DNA of 63,667 bases from Alkalinema sp. CACIAM 70d. Its GTDB lineage: Bacteria; Cyanobacteriota; Cyanobacteriia; Leptolyngbyales; Leptolyngbyaceae. Numbering within the stretch: position 1 is the stretch's first letter; every line of letters begins with the position of its first letter. This document shows, one piece after another, positions 7,537 through 16,259 of the stretch. The notes below the pieces were generated by a model. The model was not told the origin of the DNA and ran no database searches. It worked only from the letters and a program-made list of their open reading frames with translations. The stretch is taken from the NCBI GenBank assembly GCA_002148405.1, contig MUGG01000104.1, forward strand, positions 1-63,667, read 5' to 3'. Both the position numbers and the translations under genes were made by a program.

Positions 7537-10292
7537 TAATCAATTGCCGAAGCGAACAGATAGTTGCATTAACAATGATGTTAGGATTATCTAGTTTATG
7601 GGTTTTAGAGCCAGGGTTCGTAATTGGGCAAACAGTTTCTTCAGAAATAACTAACCAAGTCGATAAGCTGGCAGAGGCTAAACAGCTTGATATGCAAGCT
7701 TTCCAACTTTACAAGCAAGGTAAATATAGTGAAGCAATTCCTTTGCTAAAGCGTGTGCTCGACACCCGTAGAGCCGTTCTGGGCGAAGAGAGCGCTGATG
7801 TAGCAACTTGTCTCAATAATCTAGCAGAAGCCTACAGAGCTCAGGGAAATTACAAAGAAGCTGAACCTTTACATCTACAAGCTTTGAGCTTAAGGAAGCG
7901 ATTGTTTTTGTTGGGTGGGAAGAATCTTGATGTTGCTCAAAGCCTAAATAACGTTGCATTACTGTACGTAGATCAGGGACGCGACAGAGAGGCTGAGCCT
8001 CTTTTTTTACAAGCAATCAAGATATCTGAGGATCTAAATGAGAAATACTTCCTCGCTATTAGCCTCAACAGCTTAGCATCTCTATACCTTAAACAAGGGA
8101 ATCTCGAAAAAGCTGAAAAGCTGATGCTGCGATCACTAGAATTGAGAAAAAAGCTATTAGGAGAGAATGATCTACAAGTTATAAAACTCATAAATAATCT
8201 AGGCGTAGTTTATCTTGAACAAAGACGTTACGAAAAGGCTGAAGAATTTCTTAGCAAGGCTTTAAAGATGGAGCAAATGTTGCTAGGCAATCATCCTTAT
8301 GTAGCAAATAGCCATGATAATTTAGGAGACTTATATAAAATATTAGGTAAGTATAAAGAAGCTGAAGCAAATTACTTAGAGGCACTTAGAATTAGAGAAG
8401 AGATCTTTGGAAATCGACATCCTTCCATAGAAGATAGCTTTAATAAGTTAGCAAGTTTTTACTGGATGCAAAGTAAGTTTACTGATGCTGTTAGCTTTCA
8501 TACTAAGGCGCTTGAATTGGAGGAATATTATCTCTCCCTAAATCTTTCAGGTGGTTTCGAAAGACAAAAGCGTGATTACCTAGGAACTTACTTTAGGAGC
8601 ACCAATAACGCGATCTCCATACATCTTAATGCTGCTCCAAATAGCCCACAAGCAGCTCGCCTAGCATTTACAAGTATTTTGCGTCGCAAAGGTCGGATTC
8701 TAGATTTACTCACTAATAATCAACGAATTCTACAGCAGCAACGTGACCCAAGGATTAAGGTTTTACGAGCGAGTTTGTCTAAGATTCAAAATCAGATTTC
8801 AACTCTTATATTTAGTAGACCAGAAAATATCACTCTTGAGCAATATCGACAAAGAGTTTCTTCTCTCGAAAATGAGGCAAAACAGGTAGAAGATCAGTTG
8901 AGTCGTCATAGCACGGGATACCCGACTCAATCAGAGACTGTAACGATAGAAGCTGTTCAGCAGTTAATTCCTCCTAGTACTGCTTTAATAGAAATTGTTA
9001 AATATTATCCTTGGTATCCTAAGAGTAGGTTGATTTCAACGTTAACCTACAATGGCAGACCTTGGCATGTTCCTGAGTTAGATTATGATCCACCTCGCTA
9101 CGCTGCCTATATCCTCTTTTCTAAAGGGGATCCCCAAGGAATTAACCTAAGCGAATCCAAAGCAATTGAAAAAAAAATACAACTTTTGCGGTTATCTTTA
9201 CAGGATGCAGTAACCTATGCAGTGAACCTTAAAGAGGATACAGATGATTTTGATCTAAAATCGAACCTATTTAGACGTTCTCTACAAAAAGAAGAGGTTT
9301 CAGTTTCAGAGGTCAAAAAATCTGCTCGTAGTTTAGATCAGATTCTCATGCAGCCTATTCGAAAACTCTTAGGAAATACCCACAATATCTTGCTCTCTCC
9401 AGATAGCGATCTTAACCTAATTCCCTTTGAAGCATTAGTTGATGAAAACAACCAGTACCTAATTGAAAACTATTCATTTACTTATCTAACATCTGGACGA
9501 GATTTACTTCGATTAAAATCCACATCGCCTATTGGAAGCCTGCCCTTAATTGTTGCCGATCCTTTGTTTGAGCGCGGTGGTGAGTTAGTTGCAACTCAAC
9601 CTAACATTAGTCGCAGCATCCTTGGCGAAATTCGCTCTGTAAATATATCACAAATGCAGTTTTCACCAATACCGCATACAGCAGATGAGGCAAGGGCAAT
9701 CTCAAAACTCCTTAAAGTGAAACCCTTGTTGGGTTCTCAAGCAACTGAGAAAGTTATTAAACAAACCGTAAGTCCTAAAATTCTCCACATTGCAACTCAT
9801 GGCTTTTTTGTAAACTCTGCACAAAATGAGCTTGATCAAGCCACTTTTTCTGATAATCCTCTTTTGCTGTCAGGACTAGTACTAGCTGGCGTTAAAGTTG
9901 GACAGAGTGGTGGTGGTGAAGATGGTGTTCTTACAGCTCTTGAAATCACAGGGTTGAATTTACAGGGCACAAAACTAGCTGCATTGTCTGCTTGCGATAC
10001 TGGTGTAGGTAACTTTGTGTTTGGCGAGGGAATTTATAATTTACGTCGTGCCTTAGTAATTTCTGGAGCAGAGAGTCAACTCATTAGTCTATGGAAAGTA
10101 AATGATCAGGCAACAAAAGACTTAATGGTTTCTTATTACAAGAAACTCCTATCAGGTGAAGGTCGAAGTGAGGCTTTACGCCAAGCTAAATTGGAAACTA
10201 TCTTTCATGAACAATATTCACATCCCTATTTCTGGGCTGGCTTTATTTTATCAGGCAATTGGAGCCCATTGGAAACGCCGCTCCATAAGTAG
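7533..10292 (+). CDS. CHAT-domain caspase-like protease with TPR repeats
   Basis: The 919-residue product has an N-terminal signal or anchor (about residues 10-32). TPR units of the Kinesin-light-chain type follow from about 45 to 330 (repeated ALxLRKxLLGxxHPxVAxSLNNLAxLY-like units), then a helical linker, then a C-terminal CHAT domain (about 600-915). The catalytic pair is visible: His756 in HIATHGFF and Cys821 in LSACDTGVG. CHAT (caspase HetF associated with TPRs) proteins are cysteine peptidases, several of which act in bacterial signalling or immunity (HetF and Craspase are known examples). Substrate and trigger here are unknown. It is the third gene of a tightly coupled operon. The signal-like N-terminus suggests activity outside the cytoplasm, which is unusual for immune CHATs. 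Confidence 0.9.
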   Translation: MIINCRSEQIVALTMMLGLSSLWVLEPGFVIGQTVSSEITNQVDKLAEAKQLDMQAFQLYKQGKYSEAIPLLKRVLDTRRAVLGEESADVATCLNNLAEAYRAQGNYKEAEPLHLQALSLRKRLFLLGGKNLDVAQSLNNVALLYVDQGRDREAEPLFLQAIKISEDLNEKYFLAISLNSLASLYLKQGNLEKAEKLMLRSLELRKKLLGENDLQVIKLINNLGVVYLEQRRYEKAEEFLSKALKMEQMLLGNHPYVANSHDNLGDLYKILGKYKEAEANYLEALRIREEIFGNRHPSIEDSFNKLASFYWMQSKFTDAVSFHTKALELEEYYLSLNLSGGFERQKRDYLGTYFRSTNNAISIHLNAAPNSPQAARLAFTSILRRKGRILDLLTNNQRILQQQRDPRIKVLRASLSKIQNQISTLIFSRPENITLEQYRQRVSSLENEAKQVEDQLSRHSTGYPTQSETVTIEAVQQLIPPSTALIEIVKYYPWYPKSRLISTLTYNGRPWHVPELDYDPPRYAAYILFSKGDPQGINLSESKAIEKKIQLLRLSLQDAVTYAVNLKEDTDDFDLKSNLFRRSLQKEEVSVSEVKKSARSLDQILMQPIRKLLGNTHNILLSPDSDLNLIPFEALVDENNQYLIENYSFTYLTSGRDLLRLKSTSPIGSLPLIVADPLFERGGELVATQPNISRSILGEIRSVNISQMQFSPIPHTADEARAISKLLKVKPLLGSQATEKVIKQTVSPKILHIATHGFFVNSAQNELDQATFSDNPLLLSGLVLAGVKVGQSGGGEDGVLTALEITGLNLQGTKLAALSACDTGVGNFVFGEGIYNLRRALVISGAESQLISLWKVNDQATKDLMVSYYKKLLSGEGRSEALRQAKLETIFHEQYSHPYFWAGFILSGNWSPLETPLHK

Positions 10293-10364
10293 AAAATCAG
10301 CCAACCATGTCAATTCAGGCTTAACAACTGGACTGTAAAGTGCTTCCACATTTTTTGACCTGCT

Positions 10365-10685
10365 CTACTTACCGCTTTTACCCAAGTACACACTTTTTAA
10401 TCCCATTGTCCCCTTCTTCGTCACACCCCAGTAGCGCAGATAGCGGTAAGGTCCATAAGTCTTCCCTGTTTTGGAATCAGGAATCATCTTCAGCTCAATA
10501 TGCCCTCGTCCTCCGTGCTTCCCCAGCGGTGTGCCATCCTCACGAGTCTCTTGGGTCTCCTCTTCTGCCTCCTCCCGCCGCGACTCCAGTAGCCCCTGAA
10601 TCATTTCAGCCAGATCCTCTAACTCTTCATCACTCCAATCCTGGAGTTCCTGAATCAATCGCGCTGCTTTACTCCGCTTTGGCAT
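10365..10685 (-). CDS. Small hypothetical protein with YLRYW/YLGK motifs
   Basis: The 106-residue product has a helical, highly charged first half (QDWSDEELEDLAEMIQGLL, then Glu-rich) and a second half with GGRGHIELKMIPD, YGPYRYLRYW and SVYLGKSGK. The last block resembles small DUF6788-like proteins that share GPYxYLRY and YLGK motifs; this is from memory and unverified. The gene lies downstream of the polymerase gene on the same strand, separated by two ACTTAGGGAAT inverted repeats that may control it. Function unknown. Confidence 0.65.
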   Translation of the reverse strand: MPKRSKAARLIQELQDWSDEELEDLAEMIQGLLESRREEAEEETQETREDGTPLGKHGGRGHIELKMIPDSKTGKTYGPYRYLRYWGVTKKGTMGLKSVYLGKSGK

Positions 10686-10711
10686 CTCTCACCCCTGATT
10701 CCGCAAAATTG

Positions 10712-10758
10712 ACTTAGGGAATACTTAGGGATCTTTAGCTTGTTTTTATTCCCTAAGT
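10712..10758. repeat. ACTTAGGGAAT long-spaced inverted repeat, copy 1
   Basis: ACTTAGGGAAT (10712-10722) and ATTCCCTAAGT (10748-10758) are perfect 11-base arms with a 25-base spacer. An extra direct half site ACTTAGGG starts at 10723. It lies in the gap before the 106-residue gene. Confidence 0.75.
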
Positions 10759-10781
10759 CCAGATTCACCCGTACTGCTTTT

Positions 10782-10829
10782 ACTTAGGGAATATTTAACT
10801 CGTCATAAAGGCAAAACTATTCCCTAAGT
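10782..10829. repeat. ACTTAGGGAAT long-spaced inverted repeat, copy 2
   Basis: ACTTAGGGAAT (10782-10792) and ATTCCCTAAGT (10819-10829) are again perfect, with a 26-base spacer. The right arm includes the stop codon of the polymerase gene. A related pair is at 42246-42301 behind the helicase gene, so the element recurs next to replication genes. It could be an operator or the stem of a terminator. Confidence 0.75.
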
Positions 10830-12707
10830 CTCATCGCCCCCCCAACTAGCTGAAACTTTGATGTCCACGACCACCGGGATCGGATGTAAAAACTTCCGAG
10901 CTGCTGCAATCATGCAGCGAAGTAAGAGATAACTGATGTGTTTTGCCTCAGCAGCAGGGCACTCCAGCAGGATCTCATCATGAACTGTGCAAATCAGCTT
11001 TGCTCCTGTCCCTACCAGCACTTTGTTAAGTTTCACTAACGCCAATTTCGTGATGTCAGCATTCAATCCCTGGACTGGATGGTTCAGCAACTCCGCCAGC
11101 CTGGGTTTATCCGCCCACCTCCGTCGCCGTCCCGCTAAAGTCCGGCTCTCCTTGATTCCTCGGATGTAATTACGCTTGATTGTCTCATGCCACTCTGCCA
11201 CTCCGGCGTAGGCTTCAAAGAAGCGTTTTCGGAATGCCTTTGCCTGCTCCAGAGACAGAGTGACCCCATACTTTGTCTCAGCATAGCTCTGAAGTTTGGT
11301 GGCACCCATGCCGTAAATCAGCCCAAAGTTGATGGCTTTGGCAAGCCGTCGATCTTCCTCACTCACATCAGCGATCGCTTTTCCGGTTACCAAAGCTGCG
11401 GTCAGCCGATGTAGATCCTCACCCTTACGGTAGGCTCGTTGCATCCGGGCATCACCACTTAAGCGGGCCACAATGCGCAGTTCAATCTGAGAGTAGTCTG
11501 CCCGAACCATCTGACAACCGGGTGCAGCAATAAAACAGGTTCGAACTGCGGCATCGCGAGGAATGGTTTGCAACGGTGGATTACGGCAAGAGAATCGACC
11601 CGACCTAGCTCCAAGCTGATAGTAGGTTGGGTGAATCCTTCCTGTAACGGGATGGATGTGCTTGGGCAAACTGTCAGCAAAGGTAGCCATAATTTTGGAG
11701 AGGTGGCGGTAGTCCAATAATGCTCGAATCACCGGATAGTGTTTCGCTAAGGGAACCAGTTCCTTTTGATGGGTCGAGCTGACTGGAATTTCAGACGATT
11801 GCAGTGCGGCAAGCACCTGTTGGGGAGAGTTGGGGTTAATCGTATCCGTCATCTCCGGCAATAGGGACATCTGCGCATTCCCAGCGATCCGGAGTTGGCT
11901 AAGTTGCTGGAGGGCAGTATCCCGATCGCTCTCCAGCTTTGCCCCTAACCTTTGCCAGCGAGAGAGGTCAAGCAACATCCCATTCAGTTCCATCTGAGCT
12001 ACCGCAGGCATACAGTGAAACTCCAGTTGGGCGATTTTGAGGAGCTGCAAGTTGCCTGCCGGAAGGCTTTGCCAACGCTCTAGCTTCTTAACTAAAATCG
12101 GATACAGCTCCAATAAAATGGCTGCATCCAGCGCCGCGTACTGCAACTGCTGTGATGTCAGCGGTTTGCTCCAGTCACTCACCTGCTGGGTTTTATCCAG
12201 TTCTATGTTCAGGAGCTTTTGGGCAAGGGTTTGCAATGAGAGACTTGTTTTTAACCCTGCCGTGAGGACTCGATAGGCCAGTTGTGTGTCGAAGAAAGGA
12301 GCACTGGGCTGGAGTCCTGCTTGGGTAAGAAACTGCCAATCGAATTTGCCATTATGAGTAATTTTGAGAGTAGGTTTAGCAAGGAATTGTTGAAGCAGAC
12401 CACGATCGCACGGGGCAATCTGGGGTAAATCAATCAGAATCACCGGCTGATTGGGAACTGCAATCTGAATTAATCGAAGGGTATGAGTGTGAGGATCTAA
12501 CCCAGTTGTCTCGCAATCCAAGCCAAGAATTGAAGACTGTTCAAGCGATCGCAGTGCAATTTCAAGTTCTTTGGTCGATGTAATCAGGTGATAGGTCACA
12601 TCCTTCAAATTAGGATAAGTTTTGGAGACAAGCATGACTGGAAATAGATAGAGGACTATTCTGAAGGGGCGATAGCACCACTCATTCCGGTAGCTCTCAT
12701 AATTCAA
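10824..12707 (-). CDS. Family A DNA polymerase with 3'-5' exonuclease, no 5' nuclease
   Basis: The 627-residue protein combines a DEDDy 3'-5' exonuclease and a PolA-type polymerase. Exo I is DCETTGLDP near residue 64, exo II is THNGKFDW, and exo III is QYAALDAAILL with its tyrosine. Polymerase motif A is ADYSQIELRIVARLSGD (near 400), motif B is LAKAINFGLIYGMG, and motif C is VHDEILLE (near 575). The N-terminal 5' nuclease of bacterial Pol I is absent, so it resembles phage and plasmid replicative PolA forms. The ATG at 12707 overlaps the stop of the preceding gene, favouring this start; MLVSKTYP at 12635 is an alternative. A second such polymerase is at 49999-52479. It probably copies the element with the plasmid clamp. 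Confidence 0.92.
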   Translation of the reverse strand: MNYESYRNEWCYRPFRIVLYLFPVMLVSKTYPNLKDVTYHLITSTKELEIALRSLEQSSILGLDCETTGLDPHTHTLRLIQIAVPNQPVILIDLPQIAPCDRGLLQQFLAKPTLKITHNGKFDWQFLTQAGLQPSAPFFDTQLAYRVLTAGLKTSLSLQTLAQKLLNIELDKTQQVSDWSKPLTSQQLQYAALDAAILLELYPILVKKLERWQSLPAGNLQLLKIAQLEFHCMPAVAQMELNGMLLDLSRWQRLGAKLESDRDTALQQLSQLRIAGNAQMSLLPEMTDTINPNSPQQVLAALQSSEIPVSSTHQKELVPLAKHYPVIRALLDYRHLSKIMATFADSLPKHIHPVTGRIHPTYYQLGARSGRFSCRNPPLQTIPRDAAVRTCFIAAPGCQMVRADYSQIELRIVARLSGDARMQRAYRKGEDLHRLTAALVTGKAIADVSEEDRRLAKAINFGLIYGMGATKLQSYAETKYGVTLSLEQAKAFRKRFFEAYAGVAEWHETIKRNYIRGIKESRTLAGRRRRWADKPRLAELLNHPVQGLNADITKLALVKLNKVLVGTGAKLICTVHDEILLECPAAEAKHISYLLLRCMIAAARKFLHPIPVVVDIKVSASWGGDET

Positions 12708-13435
12708 AACAAACTGACCTGCTCTGACTGATCCGTTGTTTGAACTGAGTCAATCGCGATCACTTCTCCTTTTGCCCGGTTACGTCGTTTCCCCCACCCT
12801 TGTTGAGCTGCATGTTTCACTACGCTTTGACGAATCGATCGACTCAAATCATGAAATTCAGTTTTGACCGTCTTGAACTCAATCCTATGAACACCAATTA
12901 AGTCATAAAAATTGTCAGCGCCTTCTGGTAACTTATTATGCTTCCGCATCACCTCATTACCTGCCCAAATGTACAGCTCGGAGTAATCACGGTGCATAGG
13001 GGCTTCAAAACTCGCAGGCATCATATAAGCCAATACTTCAGATGGTGTAGCATAGTCCCCAACTTGCTCCTGTTCATATTCAGCAAGAATAAGGTCAAAC
13101 CGATCCTGCACACAGGCAGCCTTCAACCATTTTGGAACCACATCCCCCCATAAACTTCGATGTAACACTAATGGCCCCGCTAAATAACGGACATGATGAA
13201 TCGAAAATTCTGCCATCTCCAACATGCACGCCAGTAGTTCTTTGGGAACATCCAGGGATGCTAAAAGCCGCAACATTTCCAGGGTATTGGATGAGCAGCG
13301 ATTATCTCGGTTAGCAGTGTCTTGTTGAATCGTTTGCACCAATGCTTCGGAAATAAAACTCAGTTGATCCACAGTGCAAGCCTCCTGTAGAGATGTCCCC
13401 ACAAACAGCCAGTTGGCTGGAGCACTGTTGTCCAA
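12704..13435 (-). CDS. Unknown protein with C-terminal clamp-binding motif
   Basis: The 243-residue protein is translated just ahead of the polymerase (four-base overlap). It is mostly helical and has no fold I recognise; conserved-looking stretches are FSIHHVRYLAGPLVLHRSLWGDVVPKWL and a basic patch (GWGKRRNRAKG). It ends in EQVSLF, the last five residues matching the bacterial clamp-binding consensus QL(S/D)LF. A C-terminal position is the usual one for such motifs. This suggests that the protein docks on the sliding clamp, possibly the one encoded at 40551-42032, and works with the polymerase. The gene starts divergently from the envelope cluster. Function inferred from the motif and operon only. 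Confidence 0.75.
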   Translation of the reverse strand: MDNSAPANWLFVGTSLQEACTVDQLSFISEALVQTIQQDTANRDNRCSSNTLEMLRLLASLDVPKELLACMLEMAEFSIHHVRYLAGPLVLHRSLWGDVVPKWLKAACVQDRFDLILAEYEQEQVGDYATPSEVLAYMMPASFEAPMHRDYSELYIWAGNEVMRKHNKLPEGADNFYDLIGVHRIEFKTVKTEFHDLSRSIRQSVVKHAAQQGWGKRRNRAKGEVIAIDSVQTTDQSEQVSLF

Positions 13436-13495
13436 TTGGTTGAGGTCATCACTAGGTCATGCTTTATAGGCTGACAGGCATAGCGTTTCCTATGG

Positions 13496-13810
13496 ATGGC
13501 TTACACGATGAATCCTGAACTAATCCTTGACTTCAATAGCAATCCCGATCGCAATAGCGGTTATCAAACGGTAGGCTATCAAACCTATGGTTATGGAGGT
13601 GGCCAATCTATTTCTGGAGCCGGTCACAATTGCTGGCAAACCGATCACTTCAGCAATGGCTATCAGGCAACCATCTTTGAGCAAAACTTTGGTGACACGC
13701 CCTACTCGGAATCTGCTGCAAACCCCAACCCTCACCTAAAAGGCTATAGCAAGGGTTCTGGTTATCAGCCAAAGATGCGCACTTACTCTGCACCAGAACT
13801 GGAGCTTTAA
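13496..13810 (+). CDS. Small Gly/Tyr/Asn-rich protein of unknown function
   Basis: The 104-residue product has no signal peptide. It is rich in Gly, Tyr, Asn, Gln and Ser with loose repeats (GYQTVGYQTYGYGGGQ, SGYQPK). The composition suggests low-complexity or fibre-like structure. It is the first gene of the cluster containing the cell-wall hydrolase and two envelope proteins, so it may belong to a conjugation or surface module. Starts are possible at ATG 13496 and ATG 13508. I do not recognise the family. Confidence 0.55.
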   Translation: MAYTMNPELILDFNSNPDRNSGYQTVGYQTYGYGGGQSISGAGHNCWQTDHFSNGYQATIFEQNFGDTPYSESAANPNPHLKGYSKGSGYQPKMRTYSAPELEL

Positions 13811-13834
13811 TTCCCCCTCGCCCTGCCTGATGTC

Positions 13835-16246
13835 ATGAATACCCCATTGAGAATGCCAGACGGCTTCAAAAGGCAGCGGGTTCTGGCATGGATTATTTCA
13901 CTGTGCTTAATTGTCGTGAATCTTTGCGGGTTCAACGCCCCTGCATTGGCTCGCACCCTTGACGATGGCAGCCTTCCAACCCGGATTCTAGAAATAGCCG
14001 GAAGTCAATCGGGATTGCCTGCAACTCAAGTTTTATTGCCCGATTGGAGCCGAATTGCTCTATCACAAATGCCGGGTATCAGCCGTTCTGGCGCGATCGA
14101 TGGTAAACCCTATGTGCAAACGTTGGGGTATGACCTGAGCCGCCGTTGGAATGCAGGTATGACTCCCGATCGGTATTTGAAGTTGGGGGACATTTCGCAG
14201 GCATTTCAGGCAGAAGTCTTTTCAACCGGGGCGATTGCCCAACTCACGAATCTCGATCTCAATCAAATTGCCTTGAGTGCGTTTACGCTGGCAGCCAATC
14301 AAACCTTGAGCCATTTGGCAAAGGTAGTACCGGGATTGGCACAGACCAATGTGCGGGCGATCGCCCCGGTCGCGGCGCTTCTCGCTGCCAAAGCCATCGG
14401 CATTAATGCCTCTGATCAAACCCTAGCTGAAGTGCTGGCACAGAATCCCCAGATTGGACAGCTACGCTTAAAGGAGATTGATCTTTCTCGCTTTCCTGTC
14501 ACCTCTATTCCCAACCTGGAAGCCGTTCAACTTCAACAGTTTGAGGGCTGGATGAACAGTTTTGTGCACGATATTCCAGGGTTAGGACAGGTACCATTAG
14601 GGTCAATGCCCAACCCGATCGCTGAACTGGGTAGCCTGGTCATGCGAGTTGATCAGGTGTATGGCCCAGCAGAGGCACAACGCAATAACACTATTTCTGG
14701 CTCCGATGTTCAGGGCTTTTCTGTTCCCTGTGCTGAAACGGATTGTGCCTATGTTGAACTGGATGATTTGGAGAACGCTGGACGTAGTGCGCGTGGCAGG
14801 CTGGAAGGAAAACAGTGGATTTCGGGGAAATATCAGGCAGTTGAGGGTGGTTGGGGTGTTTTACGATCTATGAATGGGGGTCGAGAACCCACCGGACGCT
14901 TGCCCTTTGGCTCTGCTTTCAAAGTTGTGGTGATGGAGCCGGACGAAACTACGGACACCGTAGACACCGCCCTATTCTTCCGCTTCTGCGCCAACGCGCT
15001 GGGTTGTACACCCTACTTCATTGGTCCAGTGCCGTTCTTCAGCTACAAAGTCAATGCTTTGATGTTTGTGGGCGATTTGAGCGATCAACGCGCTGCCGCT
15101 GCATCCCAACCCACTGGAGTTAGCCAAGTAACCAGAAGTAGCCGAAACAGTGTTGGGAATCAAAATGAGGGCAATCCCTGTACCTTCAGCGGCAGTAGTC
15201 AACCTGTATCAGCGCAGTCCATACAAGGCATTGATCTAAACGCACTGGCAGAGTCGCTCGCCAGCATCGAAAGTGCTGGAAGTGGCGGTTACCAGGCGGT
15301 CGGAGTTCATACGTGCGCGGATGGCGGAAGCAACTGTGGACGGGGGTTAGGTCGCTACCAGTTCATGAGCTACAACCCCTATGCAGCCCAGTTAATTGCT
15401 GCCAAACCAGGAGGGCAAGGATTCTTGAATCGCATTGAGCAGGGCTATCAACCCACTGATGCGGAACTGTTTCAGTTCTTTCCGCCCGCCGATCAAGATC
15501 GTGCTTTCATGGCAGACCTCGCCAATAAAATTCAGGTAACGAGGGGACAGATTGATCCAACCACAGGGCAACCCTTTACGGGCGACCGGCTCTTAGAGCG
15601 AGTTGCCCAAAAACACTTCGGTGGCGATTACAGCCGTGTGGATGGGGGAAGCTCCGATTCATTAGGTCGTTTGAGTCTACGAGATTACGGACGCGCTGCT
15701 GTGACTCGCTATCGTAACGGTGGCAATGGCACACTCACCTGCGCTCCCAGTACAACCCTGAAAAACGCTAATTCCTCTGGAGCCAAAAGCAAGGAGACGA
15801 CAAAAGACCGTGGAACACCCGGACAAGCCACAGGAAGATTAACCAACCCTGCTCCAGGCTTCCCTGTCACCAGTGAGTTTGGTTCTCGCTCCAGTCCCTG
15901 TGCTAGTTGTAGCTCCAATCACGCTGGCATTGATATTGGCACACCGATCGGGACACCCGTTCGAGCATCTGATGGCGGCAGAGTGCTCTACGCAGGTTGG
16001 CTATCCGGCTATGGCAAAACCATGATTGTGGAACATGCCAATGGCACGATGACGCTGTATGCTCACCTGGATTCAATGGACGTGAGCACTGGCACGGCTG
16101 TTCGGCAGGGGCAGGCGATCGCCCGTAGTGGACAAAGCGGCTTGGGCACTGGACCCCACCTCCACTTTGAAGTGATTGAAGGTGCTACCCCCGGCAATTG
16201 GCAGAGCGGTTCTTCCATCAACCCTCGACAGCGAGTTCAATTTTAG
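13835..16246 (+). CDS. Secreted peptidoglycan hydrolase: lysozyme-like domain plus M23 peptidase
   Basis: The 803-residue product has a signal peptide (RVLAWIISLCLIVVNLCGF...ALA). An N-terminal region of about 300 residues is of unknown fold. A lysozyme/transglycosylase-like region lies at about 465-620 (ALAESLASIESAGSGGY, GLGRYQFMSYNPYA). A C-terminal M23 endopeptidase domain (about 680-800) has the zinc ligands in NHAGIDIG and HLHFE. Two-domain wall hydrolases like this open the cell wall for type IV secretion or conjugation (VirB1-like role). The two small envelope genes that follow and the coupling protein at 32.6 kb fit that role. M23 activity looks intact; the muramidase assignment is less sure. 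Confidence 0.85.
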   Translation: MNTPLRMPDGFKRQRVLAWIISLCLIVVNLCGFNAPALARTLDDGSLPTRILEIAGSQSGLPATQVLLPDWSRIALSQMPGISRSGAIDGKPYVQTLGYDLSRRWNAGMTPDRYLKLGDISQAFQAEVFSTGAIAQLTNLDLNQIALSAFTLAANQTLSHLAKVVPGLAQTNVRAIAPVAALLAAKAIGINASDQTLAEVLAQNPQIGQLRLKEIDLSRFPVTSIPNLEAVQLQQFEGWMNSFVHDIPGLGQVPLGSMPNPIAELGSLVMRVDQVYGPAEAQRNNTISGSDVQGFSVPCAETDCAYVELDDLENAGRSARGRLEGKQWISGKYQAVEGGWGVLRSMNGGREPTGRLPFGSAFKVVVMEPDETTDTVDTALFFRFCANALGCTPYFIGPVPFFSYKVNALMFVGDLSDQRAAAASQPTGVSQVTRSSRNSVGNQNEGNPCTFSGSSQPVSAQSIQGIDLNALAESLASIESAGSGGYQAVGVHTCADGGSNCGRGLGRYQFMSYNPYAAQLIAAKPGGQGFLNRIEQGYQPTDAELFQFFPPADQDRAFMADLANKIQVTRGQIDPTTGQPFTGDRLLERVAQKHFGGDYSRVDGGSSDSLGRLSLRDYGRAAVTRYRNGGNGTLTCAPSTTLKNANSSGAKSKETTKDRGTPGQATGRLTNPAPGFPVTSEFGSRSSPCASCSSNHAGIDIGTPIGTPVRASDGGRVLYAGWLSGYGKTMIVEHANGTMTLYAHLDSMDVSTGTAVRQGQAIARSGQSGLGTGPHLHFEVIEGATPGNWQSGSSINPRQRVQF

Positions 16247-16259
16247 GGAGGAATTAACA

